The position numbers and the translations under genes were made by a program. Shown one piece after another: positions 10,101 through 18,199 of a DNA stretch of 64,000 nucleotides; positions within the stretch are counted from its first letter, which is position 1, and every line of letters begins with the position of its first letter. Under the pieces are notes generated by a model. It did not search any database, was not told where the DNA came from, and saw only the letters and a list, made by a program, of their open reading frames with translations. Location of the stretch: assembly GCA_043753895.1 (NCBI GenBank), contig JAYUWK010000066.1:50404-114403 (forward strand), read 5' to 3'. Source of the DNA: WLMZ01 sp043753895 (GTDB taxonomy: Bacteria > Actinomycetota > Acidimicrobiia > Acidimicrobiales > Ilumatobacteraceae).

Positions 10101-11494
10101 GCACCAGCGGATCGGTCACCGTGCTCATCGACCGCGATGCCCCCACGGTGACTGGTCTCGTCACCTCGGGGACGGCCGGCCTCAATGGCTGGTACAAGAG
10201 CATCGTCGGAGCCACGATCACCGCGACCGACAGTGGTGGTTCGGGCGTGCGACAAATCGATTGGTCGGCCGCCGGAGCACAAGCTTCGGCGAACACCACC
10301 GTGGCCAACAACACCGGCGCTTTGACTCCGTTCGCCACCGATGTGAACGTCACAACCGACGGCATCACCACCCTGAGCTTTTCGGCCACCGATGGAGCGG
10401 GGACGATTTCCTTGCCAGGCACGCTGACCATCAAGATCGACCGCACCGCACCGAGCGTGTCGTGTGCCCCGCCATCTACCACCCAATGGTACAGCGGCAA
10501 TGTCACCGTGTTGTGCACGGCATCCGACGGTGGTTCGGAACTGGCGAGCCCAACTCTTGCAGCGTTCACGCTGTCCACCGCGGTGCTCGATAAAAGCGAA
10601 ACGTCGTCTGCTGCCACGAATTCTCAGGATGTCTATGACCTCGCCGGTAACAAGGTGACTGCTGGCCCGTTCACGTTCAAGGTCGACCGTAAGGCACCTG
10701 TTGTGTTATGTACCGCACCGGACGCCAGCACGTGGTACAAGGCCGATGTTTCCGTGTCCTGTACGGCAACCGATGGCGGTTCCGGACAGCCAACGCCGGC
10801 CTCGTTCAACCTGACGGCCACGGTGGCCGCAGGCGTGGCAGCGACGGTATCCACCGGCACGCAATCGGTGATTGACGCCGTCGGCAACACCACGATCGCA
10901 GGGCCATTCGCCTACAAGATCGACAAGGCGCTTCCCACGATCAACATCACGTCACCGGCCGCGAATACACAGCTCAGCATCGGGCAGGTCGTCATACCAG
11001 CATTCACCTGTGGCGATGTCGGCTCCGGCATCGCGTCGTGCACGGCTAGCCCGGCTACCCTCGACACCTCGACTCCGGGAACCAGGAGCTTCTCTGTGAC
11101 TGCAGTCGATGTGGCTGGGAACTCCTTCGTTGTGTCGCAGACCTATACGGTCGGCTACAGGATCTGCCTGCTCTACGATCCGCTGAAGGCAAATCCACTC
11201 GGCGGCACGGTGGTCATCAAGCTGCAAGTCTGTGATGCAGCGGGCACCAACCTCTCGTCGTCGAAGATCGTTCTGAAGGCGGTATTCATCGACGGTACGA
11301 TCGCTCCACCGCCGAACTTCCAGGGCAATTCCAACAATGGCCAGGTCTTCCGAAACACGAGCAATCCTGCTGCCTACATCTACAACCTCGACTCCAGCCA
11401 ACTGACCCAACTCGTTGCCGGGTCGCACGTGATGAACTTCACGATCGACGGCGTTGCGTCGCCAGCGTACGTAGCGCCGTTCGTGCTCAAGTAG
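4199..11494 (+). CDS. Giant secreted multidomain protein with gingipain-like (C25) protease domain
   Basis: About 2431 residues. The ATG at 4199 follows GAGGGAG and begins a signal peptide (MGAHRIGIRTLVGLV, cleavage near AAAAPS); the 37 codons upstream in frame lack this. Domains in order: a CSLRAAV motif like the CSLREA N-terminal domain; a right-handed beta-helix with Gly-rich turns (about 95-400); ALARI pentapeptide arrays (411-465 and 570-674); a domain resembling bacterial prepeptidase regions; a peptidase C25-like domain (about 1100-1500) with the His in INSHFDHN (His1349) and the Cys in SMGCHAG (Cys1396); then several Ig/OmpL47-like repeats to the end. No LPxTG or C-terminal membrane anchor is seen. 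It probably acts outside the cell as an adhesin and/or protease. Catalysis is inferred from the His/Cys pair. Confidence 0.85.
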   Translation: MGAHRIGIRTLVGLVCAVAFVPVVTAPLEAAAAPSYLVDTPTDLVSGSCPTAGTTPTCSLRAAVKAANATTGATINIPAGTFALNGGSGSDIGDLRIAKPVTIIGAGKPAGSVATTITGFNDRVLDVASTGVSVSGVILTGGNAGSNDGGAVRIAAGSVLTLGTSTVRSSTASQGGGISNSGTLNLNQSTVSGNTATKKGGGVFSAGTTYITNSTIFGNSASGGGGVASSATVQIVASNITGNTSNNSNGGGVYRVGGTFSISSSILSGNNSPTARDCYGSPTFIGVNLVQNTSGCNPSGGTLLSSDPALGPLADNGGPTLTQLPAIGSVVIDAAPTPCAVPVDQRGINRAVGAGCDLGAVEVAPLTLDLSLAATPNQVRAGVQTVPIANIPTSVLGTAYSNATGTTADTALARIALARIALARIDVKSSALARIALARIMVEDLALARIDIANTALARILISDVSVDGGWGAILAGTALANVPLQTLTLAQVLLDPIAGPRLQLLDLSKLNVNNTVLGEMPLVLFAFAGQTLASLPPDPTSTVSATDQWAALLNVSATDLAGKTPLSVALARIDVPVTSPDTAALASIALARIDILASALARIALARIDVGSAALARIALARIDIANTALARIALARIGIDSTALARIALARIALARIDIANTALARIALARIAPGTLNAIVDCTKPGLNCATATLGDAVAAGALRPSALISDLILGLKGTTDTTQIGDLFLAAYPALVADGIELGDLLLLLAGAPLSGLTLADLFPALFADNDLPWERINLEATPLQNLGSPLVAPTTFTATIVVGNVTANANVSLTLPQGFVAVPAGAFFDRNGSADPAPEALPLPAVTTAGATLTFSLSSVPPGTHLLTVQARAGVQLGKFKASATGTATAGTYTRSASGSTVVEVVKNLDGSFGALTPDSLYVGHLAQAGEKDTFTTTFSVTPEQAAAGQRATVFLSNLTADYDLTVFGPKAAPLRGSPIESYLPVDDRRLGIDPGTEAVAPDSQRDIPLDAPAGTGIVGISANRSTADERVDLGNLRAGTYTVQVTGYNGAFSDRPFTLRVRTQSLNLPACSARALGATFAVPDATVPVTLQTSNSGIDTLFVVPVNRLRQLWSSADADALMTRLNDFVAAAPGGVKAGILPVNADYTTWDTNRCSPDAANDVARQIATQIDTVHANQPALQHVVLVGDDTALPFFRVADGTTAANESTYAQSFSGNNSLVGSLARSYIQTDDPYGTARGVSVSGRELFVPDLALGRLVESKADIVKALDTFTSSNGQLDPATGSSALVTGYDFLTDGAQSIAGSLKADGFPTSGTLISETWTRQNLLDALSTAPRVMSINSHFDHNRALPADQNAAGTQTNLVTVSDLPAPTTGGVDPLAKGLFFSMGCHAGLSVSDIEVGASPDSVDWSQAFSGRGAQWIANTGFGYGDTELVAYSERLMALFAKSLDVRGGLTSGQALALAKRQYAATTQVWSPYDEKALQEVVHYGLPMYRIPSSTPPAPVVPTASAATFAAQPVGITTQPDPRTGVPSATIDLDMTNVQKVTTSSAGSYYQLDGNTLQVKDRPVEPLSVANVAIAVNDPLSAGKVAHGALITALSSKDVPNFVPYKAQPVVDQTADERVPDPVGDAIFPSTLARVNRSTDGTGNTSATLLFSAGQFRPTGPDVGEQRLFNNATVQVLYGNGDDFVPPTINVTRGALVPVYGSGTAVTSQTAGFAVDTDNTARRVLVLFKGVAEQTWRRVDLVNTGTGAAGTHWTGGAVVPSTFDTVEFFLQACDGNGNCSTSNNKASNFILLKADPNTKLNVAVAGTSVGGWYTSPPAVATITGFAVGCNVQYNLDGQGWVNYAGGGINVTGEGIHTLEARDDCGDRSLAIVPIDTKGPQVTAALAPAPAPVWNNTDVVVTVTGIDPGGSGVAAIQYQINGGATIQVAAEQAKITVTAPGTTTITYSAVDAAGNASGTSGSVTVLIDRDAPTVTGLVTSGTAGLNGWYKSIVGATITATDSGGSGVRQIDWSAAGAQASANTTVANNTGALTPFATDVNVTTDGITTLSFSATDGAGTISLPGTLTIKIDRTAPSVSCAPPSTTQWYSGNVTVLCTASDGGSELASPTLAAFTLSTAVLDKSETSSAATNSQDVYDLAGNKVTAGPFTFKVDRKAPVVLCTAPDASTWYKADVSVSCTATDGGSGQPTPASFNLTATVAAGVAATVSTGTQSVIDAVGNTTIAGPFAYKIDKALPTINITSPAANTQLSIGQVVIPAFTCGDVGSGIASCTASPATLDTSTPGTRSFSVTAVDVAGNSFVVSQTYTVGYRICLLYDPLKANPLGGTVVIKLQVCDAAGTNLSSSKIVLKAVFIDGTIAPPPNFQGNSNNGQVFRNTSNPAAYIYNLDSSQLTQLVAGSHVMNFTIDGVASPAYVAPFVLK
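5429..5593 (+). repeat. ALARI pentapeptide array 1 (protein-level repeat)
   Basis: Eleven consecutive five-residue units at residues 411-465 of the giant exoprotein. Seven are exactly ALARI; the others are DVKSS, MVEDL, DIANT and LISDV. Position 2 of every unit is aliphatic (L, I or V). Codons differ between units (Leu as ctt, ttg, cta, ctc), so the array is conserved at protein level rather than being a fresh DNA duplication. Confidence 0.9.
5906..6220 (+). repeat. ALARI pentapeptide array 2 (protein-level repeat)
   Basis: Twenty-one five-residue units in unbroken register at residues 570-674. Thirteen are ALARI and one is ALASI; the rest are spacers such as DIANT, DVGSA, DILAS and GIDST. 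A 15-residue super-period of two ALARI plus one spacer appears several times. The regularity resembles pentapeptide-repeat beta-helices, although the consensus differs from the usual A(D/N)LXX. Confidence 0.9.
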
Positions 11495-11504
11495 CCTCCG
11501 ACGC

Positions 11505-14500
11505 ATGAGCGTGGCGTCTGAACAGGTCGGTCCTCCGACCCGTTTCGACGCGCTCGCCACATACGTGCCGCAGTTGGCCCTGCGGTGGCACCCGCCCACC
11601 GACGTGCCCTCATGGATCCAGATAGAGGGCACGTTGGTGTCGGCAGATATCTCCGGCTTCACGGCGCTCTCCGAACGGCTCGCGGTCATCGGGCGCGAAG
11701 GAGCCGAGGAGCTGACCAACCTCCTCAACGACTGCTTCGACGGCATGATCGCCGCAGTGCACGAACAGCGCGGCGACATCGTGAAGTTCGGCGGCGATGC
11801 GTTGCTCATCTTGTTCACGGGTCCGGGACACGCAGACCGCGCCTGTCGGGCCACCATCGCGATGCGCAGCGTCGTCGCTCAACCGTTGTATGGGCGCACT
11901 GCCGGACGGGTGCAGTTGGCCATTTCGCAGGGCATGCATTCTGGCCTGTTCTCGCTATACGCCGTGCAAGCCGGGCACACCGAGCTACTCATCACCGGAC
12001 CGGGCGCCACCGAGACGGTGGAATGCGAATCGATCGTGAGCGCCGGCGACATCATGCTCAGCGTCGCCACCGCAGCACTGGTCGATCCCGCTCTGCTCAG
12101 CGACCCAGACGTGGACGGGCGGCGCCTGTTGCTGGCACCGCCCTTGGGACACGACCTCCACACAACCGACTGCAACGTCGGGTCCGAGACCGACCCCGCA
12201 CAGTTCGTTCCCAACGCTCAACGTGAGCAGATTCTTATCGGAGCCCCTGCCGAACACAGACGCGTCACCGTCGCATTCGTGAAGTTCTCCCACACCGATC
12301 ACCTCGAGCACGACATCGGACCCGACGCGGTGGCCACATTGCTCCAACGTCTCACCACTATCGTGGCCGATGCGGCGCAGACGAACGGCGTGCACTGGAT
12401 GGCCACCGACATCGTGCCCGACGGCGGCAAGATCATCCTTGCCGCGGGCGCGCCCACCGCCTCGGAAGGTGACGAGGATCGGATGCTGCGCACCGTACGC
12501 ACCATCATCGAACAGGCCGGGGATTTCGACGTGCGCATCGGCGTGAACTACGGGCCGGTGTTCGTTGGCGACCTCGGAGCGTCGAGCAGACGCACGTTCA
12601 CCATCATGGGCGATGCGGTCAACCTGGCCGCGCGACTCATGGCAAAGGCCAAGTCCGGTGAAGCGGTCGCATCGAAAGCGCTCCTCGACCGAGCACGTAC
12701 TCGGTACGCCGTTGAGCCGCTCGAGCCCTTCCTCGTGAAGGGCAAGACCGAGCCGATCAACGCCAGTGTTCTTGGTCAGCTGGAGGGGCGGGATGCAACG
12801 AGCGCGGGCCAGACGTTGGCATTGGTTGGGCGTCGGCGCGAACTTGCCGAGCTCACCGCCGTGGTCGAGTCGGCGCTCGCCTCACACGGGGGTGTTGCTG
12901 AAATCGCCGGAGACGCAGGTACCGGCAAGACCCGCCTCCTCCACGAAATCCACGCGCTCAGCGGTCTCCCCCATGTCACGGTGGTCTGCGGACAGTACGC
13001 CCGGTCATCGCCGTACTTCGTGCTGCGGCTCCTGTTGCGCACGTTGGCGGGAGCAGCACTCGTCACCCCGGCCGACGAGGTGGGGGTGCTGCTGACCGAA
13101 CTCGTTACCCGCGTTGCCCCGAACGAGTTGCCGTGGCTACCGCTCATCGCCCTAGTCGCCGACGCCGAGGTGGAGCCCACGCCCGAGGCCACTCGAATTG
13201 CAGCGGCCTTTCGCCGCGAGCGCACCCACCGAGCAGTCGGCGATCTGCTGACCGCCGTGGTACGTGACCCATCGGTGCTCGTGATCGAGGACGCGCAATG
13301 GATGGACGACGCGTCCCACGAAGCCCTCGAGGCCATATTCGAGACGATCGACCAACGGCCATGGGCAGTTCTGCTGACCCGACGTCCGGGCCCTCCCTTG
13401 TTCACATCGTTGCCCGACGCCATACATTCGGTGGTACACCTCGAGGCGCTCGATTCGCACGAGACGCTCGACCTTGCCATCGCCGCCGCAGGCGAGCAGG
13501 GCGGCCTGCGCCCCGAAGAGTGGGATCTCCTCGTCGAGCGCTCCGGAGGCAACCCATTGTTCCTGATCGAGCTCGTGACCGCGACCCAGCAGGGCTCGGG
13601 CGGCGCGTTGCCCGACTCGATCGAAGCACTCGTGACTTCGCGACTCGACACCCTTCCGGCGGCCGACCGGTTATTGCTACGCGAGGCCTCGGTGCTGGGC
13701 ACCTTCATCGATCTCGACCTGCTCGCGATTGCGCTGGCTGACGATTCAATTCGCTCGCTCGAGCGGTGGCAGAGCCTCGACTCTTTTGTAATGCAGAACG
13801 GCGACCTCTTGCAGTTCCGCCACGGCATGCAGCGCCATGTGGCCTACGAGGGGCTCTCGTACCGCCGCCGTCGCGAGATGCATCACCGGGTGGGAGAGGC
13901 CATCGAGGCTCGGGCGGGGCACCGCACCGAGGAGTGGGCCGACCTGCTGTCTACACACTTCCATGCGGCCGGCTCAGGCGATCGAGCGTGGCGATACTCA
14001 GTTGTGGCCGGGCACCGTTCTCGTGACAAGCACGCCAACGTGGAGGCCGCCGAGTTCTTTGCGCGAGCCCTCGACAGCGGTCGAGCTGTCGGTGTATCGA
14101 ACGACGAACTTGCTCCGGTGGCGGAGGTGCTCGGCGATGTCTCCGAGCTCGCCGGACGATACGACGACGCCGACCGCGCCTATCGGCACGCGAGCCGCCT
14201 CTGCGCGACGGATCTCGCCAGGGCGCAGCTACTCCACAAGACGGGCGTGGTCCGCGAACGCACAGGTCGTTACAGCGAGGCCTTGCGATGGTATCGACGT
14301 GGCCTGAACCTCCTTGAGCGCGTCGAGCTCACCACCGACACTGCTGCGTTACGCGCCAAGTTGTCGCTCGCCTACGCTGGCGTTCGCTACCGCCAAGGCC
14401 GCTACCTCGAGTTAGTGCGCTGGGCGAAGCAGGCCTCTGACATAGCGAACACCGTCGGCGACCGCGCGGCGCTCGCCCACGCCTACTACCTGCTCGACCT

Positions 14501-15311
14501 CGGCGTGTTCTCGCTGGGTCGCGACCACGAGGAGTACCGTGAGCTCGCTCTGCCGATCTTCGTGGCACTCGGTGACGACGTCGGCCAATGCAACGTTCTC
14601 AACAACCTTGGCATCATCGACTATCACACCGGCCACTGGATGAAGGCGCTCGATTACTACACCCAGGCTCGCCAGGCTGCCGAGCGCGCTGGCGACGTAG
14701 TGGGTGCAGCCACAGGCGACAACAACATCGGCGAGATCCTGTGCGATCAGGGTCGCGTCGACGAAGCGTTGCCATTGTTCCGTAAGGCGCTACGGGTCTT
14801 CCGATCTGCCAGCTACCCAACCGGGGTCGCCGTGGCCACCGCCAATCTCGGGCGCGCCGAAGTGTTGGCCCACGAGCACGACGCCGGTTTGAGCCATCTG
14901 CAGTTGGCGGTCAGCCAATTCGCCGAGTTGGGTGCCGCTGCATTCGTGTTCGCCACGAATGTTCAGTTGACCGAGGCGCTCCTCGTCATCGGCCGACATA
15001 GTGATGCGCTCGAGTTGGCCGATTCCCTGCTGAGAAACCTCAATGAGGAGGGTGACGTCAGGCCGAAGGTACAGCTGCAACGGGCGCGGGCGTGGGCGCT
15101 CATCCGGGTCGGCAGGTTGGCCGAAGCCGCAGACGCACTCGCCGACGCGATTGCTCGATCGGTGGGCGCCCGCTACGAGCGTGCGCTCAATTTTCGTGCT
15201 GCCGCCGAACTTGCCCGACTCGGCGGCGATGCCGCGCAGGCCGAATCGTTGGAGCGCGAGTCCGACGAGCTCCTCAGCGAACTCGGCGTGGTCAGCGTGC
15301 CATCGGTCTGA
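11505..15311 (+). CDS. Two-cyclase-domain / AAA ATPase / TPR signalling protein (soluble adenylyl cyclase-like)
   Basis: 1268 residues, starting 10 bp after the exoprotein stop. Domain 1 (about 45-175) is a class III cyclase half with SADISGFT and VKFGGDALL, giving both metal-binding Asp positions. Domain 2 (about 245-395) lacks those Asp residues but has MGDAVNLAARLM, the Asn/Arg motif of the complementary half. A P-loop ATPase follows (GDAGTGKT near 469-476; VLVIEDAQWMDD near 592), then TPR-like helices from about 850 to the end. This is the plan of mammalian soluble adenylyl cyclase and many actinobacterial homologues. One composite active site is expected. ATP as the substrate is the family default and is not proven. 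Confidence 0.88.
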   Translation: MSVASEQVGPPTRFDALATYVPQLALRWHPPTDVPSWIQIEGTLVSADISGFTALSERLAVIGREGAEELTNLLNDCFDGMIAAVHEQRGDIVKFGGDALLILFTGPGHADRACRATIAMRSVVAQPLYGRTAGRVQLAISQGMHSGLFSLYAVQAGHTELLITGPGATETVECESIVSAGDIMLSVATAALVDPALLSDPDVDGRRLLLAPPLGHDLHTTDCNVGSETDPAQFVPNAQREQILIGAPAEHRRVTVAFVKFSHTDHLEHDIGPDAVATLLQRLTTIVADAAQTNGVHWMATDIVPDGGKIILAAGAPTASEGDEDRMLRTVRTIIEQAGDFDVRIGVNYGPVFVGDLGASSRRTFTIMGDAVNLAARLMAKAKSGEAVASKALLDRARTRYAVEPLEPFLVKGKTEPINASVLGQLEGRDATSAGQTLALVGRRRELAELTAVVESALASHGGVAEIAGDAGTGKTRLLHEIHALSGLPHVTVVCGQYARSSPYFVLRLLLRTLAGAALVTPADEVGVLLTELVTRVAPNELPWLPLIALVADAEVEPTPEATRIAAAFRRERTHRAVGDLLTAVVRDPSVLVIEDAQWMDDASHEALEAIFETIDQRPWAVLLTRRPGPPLFTSLPDAIHSVVHLEALDSHETLDLAIAAAGEQGGLRPEEWDLLVERSGGNPLFLIELVTATQQGSGGALPDSIEALVTSRLDTLPAADRLLLREASVLGTFIDLDLLAIALADDSIRSLERWQSLDSFVMQNGDLLQFRHGMQRHVAYEGLSYRRRREMHHRVGEAIEARAGHRTEEWADLLSTHFHAAGSGDRAWRYSVVAGHRSRDKHANVEAAEFFARALDSGRAVGVSNDELAPVAEVLGDVSELAGRYDDADRAYRHASRLCATDLARAQLLHKTGVVRERTGRYSEALRWYRRGLNLLERVELTTDTAALRAKLSLAYAGVRYRQGRYLELVRWAKQASDIANTVGDRAALAHAYYLLDLGVFSLGRDHEEYRELALPIFVALGDDVGQCNVLNNLGIIDYHTGHWMKALDYYTQARQAAERAGDVVGAATGDNNIGEILCDQGRVDEALPLFRKALRVFRSASYPTGVAVATANLGRAEVLAHEHDAGLSHLQLAVSQFAELGAAAFVFATNVQLTEALLVIGRHSDALELADSLLRNLNEEGDVRPKVQLQRARAWALIRVGRLAEAADALADAIARSVGARYERALNFRAAAELARLGGDAAQAESLERESDELLSELGVVSVPSV

Positions 15312-15350
15312 ACCGCCGCGGGAAACGGCCCCACGATCAGAGTTGCGGAG

Positions 15351-16496
15351 TCAGGCGTCGAGTTGGTGACCGAGCGACTGCACGGCCTCGATGAACTCGT
15401 CGATCATGTCGAACACCACCTGCGCTGCGGTCTTGCTCACATTCATCGTGCCCACGATCTGACCGACGAAGTAGTTGGTGAGTTGCTCGGCACCGCTGCC
15501 CGACCGGTAGGCGGCACGGTCGATGCGCTGCAACGCCTCGCCCACCAGGATCGGCTGCATGGGCATGCCCAATGGCATCGGCGTTTCAGGGTTGTCCCAC
15601 TCGTCGGTCCATGCCGTGCGTAACTGGCGCGCCGGCTTGCCCGTACGCGAACGAGAGCGAACCGTGTCTGATGATGTAGCTGCGAGGAACTTTCGCTTGA
15701 CCACCGGATGCGTCTCGGCTTCTTCGGTGGTGAGCCACACGGATCCACACCACACACCCTGCGCGCCGAGCGCCATCGCCGCGGCCATCTGTCGGCCGCG
15801 ACCGATACCTCCCGCGCCGAGCACCGGCACCGGAGCGACCGCATCGACGATTTCGGGGATGAGCACCATCGAGCCCACCTCACCCGTATGGCCACCAGCC
15901 TCAGCACCCTGAGCGATGATGATGTCGACACCCACATTCACGTGCCGCTGCGCGTGCTGAGCCTTGCCCGCTAGAGCGCCAAGCAGGCGGCCCTCTTCCT
16001 TCACGCGTTCGATCATGTGCGCGGGCGGCGGTCCGAGCGCGTTGACCACCAATGATGGGCGACGCGCGAGAGCGATCTCGAGCAGCGGGTCAGCTTGGTT
16101 CGCGGAGAAGGGAACAGCGCCCGCCCCGCCAATGACACCGCCGCGACCGCCGGCCTCATCATCGGCCAACACCGGCACGTCGTAGCGGCGCAGGATGTCG
16201 TCGACAAAGGCAATGTGCTCGGCGGGGATGAGGTTGCGAATGTCGTCGATCGTGTAGCCACCGGCGTCGCTACCGGCGTACTTGGCGGGCACGATGAGGT
16301 CGATGCCGTAGGGCCGATCGCCGATCTCGTTCTCGATCCACTCGAGGTCGATCTCGAGTTGCGCAGGCGAGTGCGCAACGGCGCCGAGCACGCCCATGCC
16401 CCCGGCCTTGCTGACTGCCGCAACCACATCGCGGCAATGGGTGAAGGCGAGGATGGGGACGTCGATACCCAACATGTCGGTGATCGCGGTTTTCAT
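15351..16496 (-). CDS. Nitronate monooxygenase family (2-nitropropane dioxygenase-like)
   Basis: 381 residues forming an FMN-binding TIM barrel. Motifs seen are GGMGVLGAVAHSP near the N-terminus, IIAQGAEAGGHTGEVGS in the middle and VLGAGGIGRGRQMAAAMALG for phosphate binding, followed by GVWCGSVWL. By family it oxidises nitronates, though many members act as uncharacterised FMN oxidoreductases. The gene is divergent from the carboxylase operon at 16556 with about 60 bp between starts, so the two may share a control region. Confidence 0.88.
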   Translation of the reverse strand: MKTAITDMLGIDVPILAFTHCRDVVAAVSKAGGMGVLGAVAHSPAQLEIDLEWIENEIGDRPYGIDLIVPAKYAGSDAGGYTIDDIRNLIPAEHIAFVDDILRRYDVPVLADDEAGGRGGVIGGAGAVPFSANQADPLLEIALARRPSLVVNALGPPPAHMIERVKEEGRLLGALAGKAQHAQRHVNVGVDIIIAQGAEAGGHTGEVGSMVLIPEIVDAVAPVPVLGAGGIGRGRQMAAAMALGAQGVWCGSVWLTTEEAETHPVVKRKFLAATSSDTVRSRSRTGKPARQLRTAWTDEWDNPETPMPLGMPMQPILVGEALQRIDRAAYRSGSGAEQLTNYFVGQIVGTMNVSKTAAQVVFDMIDEFIEAVQSLGHQLDA

Positions 16497-16555
16497 CGCC
16501 AGACAATACCGCGCCCATTATCAGCCGCCGAATCGCATGTGCCTACTATCTGGCC

Positions 16556-18199
16556 ATGGACCGAACCCTGCTGGCTCCGCCGCTGCGATCGACGCTCGAC
16601 ATCAACTCCGAGCAGTTCCAGCAGAACCGCACCGACATGCTGGAGCAACTCGACGTGATCGACGGCCTGCTCGATCAGGCCGAGGCGGGCGGTGGTGAGA
16701 AGGCGATGGATCGCATGCGTGCCCGCGGCAAGCTGCCCGTGCGCGAACGAATCGCCAACGTGCTCGACCCTGATAGCCCGTTCTTCGAGATCAGCGCGCT
16801 TGCTGCGTACGACAGCGACTACGCGATGGGTGGCGGTGCCTTGGTGGGCATTGGCGTGATCGCCGGTACCGAGTGCGTGATCCTGGCCAACGATCCTTCG
16901 GTGCTCGGCGGCGCGCTCACGCCGTATGTGGCCAAGAAGTGGATGCGCGCGCTCGAGATTGCCCGTGACAACCACATGCCGTACGTGAGCTTCGTCGAGT
17001 CGGCAGGAGCCGACCTACGCGTGCAGACCGACGGCGGCGGCGGGCGCCGCGTGCAGACCGACCACTTCGCCGAGAGCGGCCGCTTCTTCTACGAACTGAT
17101 CGAACTCTCCAAGATGCGCATCCCCACGGTGTGTGTGGTGTTCGGGTCGTCCACCGCAGGGGGCGCGTATCAACCGGGCCTCAGCGACTACAACATCGTG
17201 GTCAAGGAGCAGTCGAAGATCTTCCTTGCGGGGCCTCCGTTGGTGAAGATGGCCACCGGCGAGGAGTCTGACGACGAGACGCTCGGCGGTGCACAGATGC
17301 ACGCCGAGGTGTCGGGTCTTGGCGACTACTTCGCGGAGGACGAGATGGATGCAATCCGTCTGTGCCGAGAGGTCGTGTCCCACCTGAACTGGCGCAAACC
17401 AGGGCCCGATCCGAGCCTTCGCCCCGACGAGCCCGCGCATGACCCAGAGGAATTGCTCGGTCTCGTGAGCCGCGACCTGCGCTCGCCGGTAGACGTACGT
17501 GATGTCATCGCGCGGGTGGTCGACGGCTCGCGCTTCGAAGAATTCAAGCCCCGATACGGCGGCACCATCGTGTGCGGTTGGGCGAGCATCCACGGCTACC
17601 CCGTGGGCATCATCGGCAACAACGGAGTGATCTACCCGCGCTCGGCCGAGAAGGCCACACACTTCATCCAGCTGTGCAACCAGATCGATGTGCCGTTGGT
17701 ATTCATGCAGAACATCACCGGCTACATGGTGGGCCGCGACTTCGAGGCCGATGGCATCATCAAGAAGGGCTCGCAGATGCTGAATGCGGTCACCAACTCC
17801 ACCGTGCCGCACCTCACTGTCACCATCGGCTCGTCGTATGGCGCAGGCACCTACGGCATGTCAGGCCGCGCCTTCGGCAACCGGTTCACGTTCCTGTGGC
17901 CAACCGCGAAGGTTGCCGTGATGGGTCCCAAGCAGATCGCCGGCGTGATGTCCATGGTGCGTCGCGGCCAGGCCGCACGGCAAGGCCTCTATTTCGACGA
18001 GGAGGAAGACCGCAAGATCGTCGAGATGGTCGAAGCCATCCAGGAGAAGGGATCGTTGGCTCTCGTTGCCACTGGGGCGATCAGCGACGACGGCATCATC
18101 GATCCACGCGACACGCGCAACGTGTTGGGCATGTGCCTGTCGGTGGTACGCAACCGAGCCATCGCCGGTGCCGAGGGATACGGAGTGTTCCGGCTGTGA
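16556..18199 (+). CDS. Acyl-CoA carboxylase, carboxyltransferase (beta) subunit
   Basis: 547 residues with the two crotonase-like carboxyltransferase halves. Visible are ARGKLPVRERIANVLDP near the N-terminus, the glycine-rich FGSSTAGGAYQPGLSDYN loop, and in the second half FMQNITGYMVGRDFE and SYGAGTYGMSGRAF. These fit methylcrotonyl-CoA or geranyl-CoA carboxylase beta subunits better than propionyl-CoA ones. It transfers carboxybiotin CO2 to an acyl-CoA. The stop overlaps the GTG of the next gene (GTGA), so the two subunits are translationally coupled. The AtuA-like protein and crotonase downstream favour branched or isoprenoid acyl-CoA substrates; the exact substrate is inferred. Confidence 0.92.
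   Translation: MDRTLLAPPLRSTLDINSEQFQQNRTDMLEQLDVIDGLLDQAEAGGGEKAMDRMRARGKLPVRERIANVLDPDSPFFEISALAAYDSDYAMGGGALVGIGVIAGTECVILANDPSVLGGALTPYVAKKWMRALEIARDNHMPYVSFVESAGADLRVQTDGGGGRRVQTDHFAESGRFFYELIELSKMRIPTVCVVFGSSTAGGAYQPGLSDYNIVVKEQSKIFLAGPPLVKMATGEESDDETLGGAQMHAEVSGLGDYFAEDEMDAIRLCREVVSHLNWRKPGPDPSLRPDEPAHDPEELLGLVSRDLRSPVDVRDVIARVVDGSRFEEFKPRYGGTIVCGWASIHGYPVGIIGNNGVIYPRSAEKATHFIQLCNQIDVPLVFMQNITGYMVGRDFEADGIIKKGSQMLNAVTNSTVPHLTVTIGSSYGAGTYGMSGRAFGNRFTFLWPTAKVAVMGPKQIAGVMSMVRRGQAARQGLYFDEEEDRKIVEMVEAIQEKGSLALVATGAISDDGIIDPRDTRNVLGMCLSVVRNRAIAGAEGYGVFRL

Noticed and set aside
12776..13828. 350-codon minus-strand frame opposite the cyclase-ATPase gene
   Set aside because: Its Ser/Arg-rich composition is typical of antisense frames here, and the plus strand has clear domains.
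17572..18195. N-terminal 208 codons joined to the biotin carboxylase frame
   Set aside because: They lie inside the carboxyltransferase gene in another frame and are Arg/His-rich shadow sequence.
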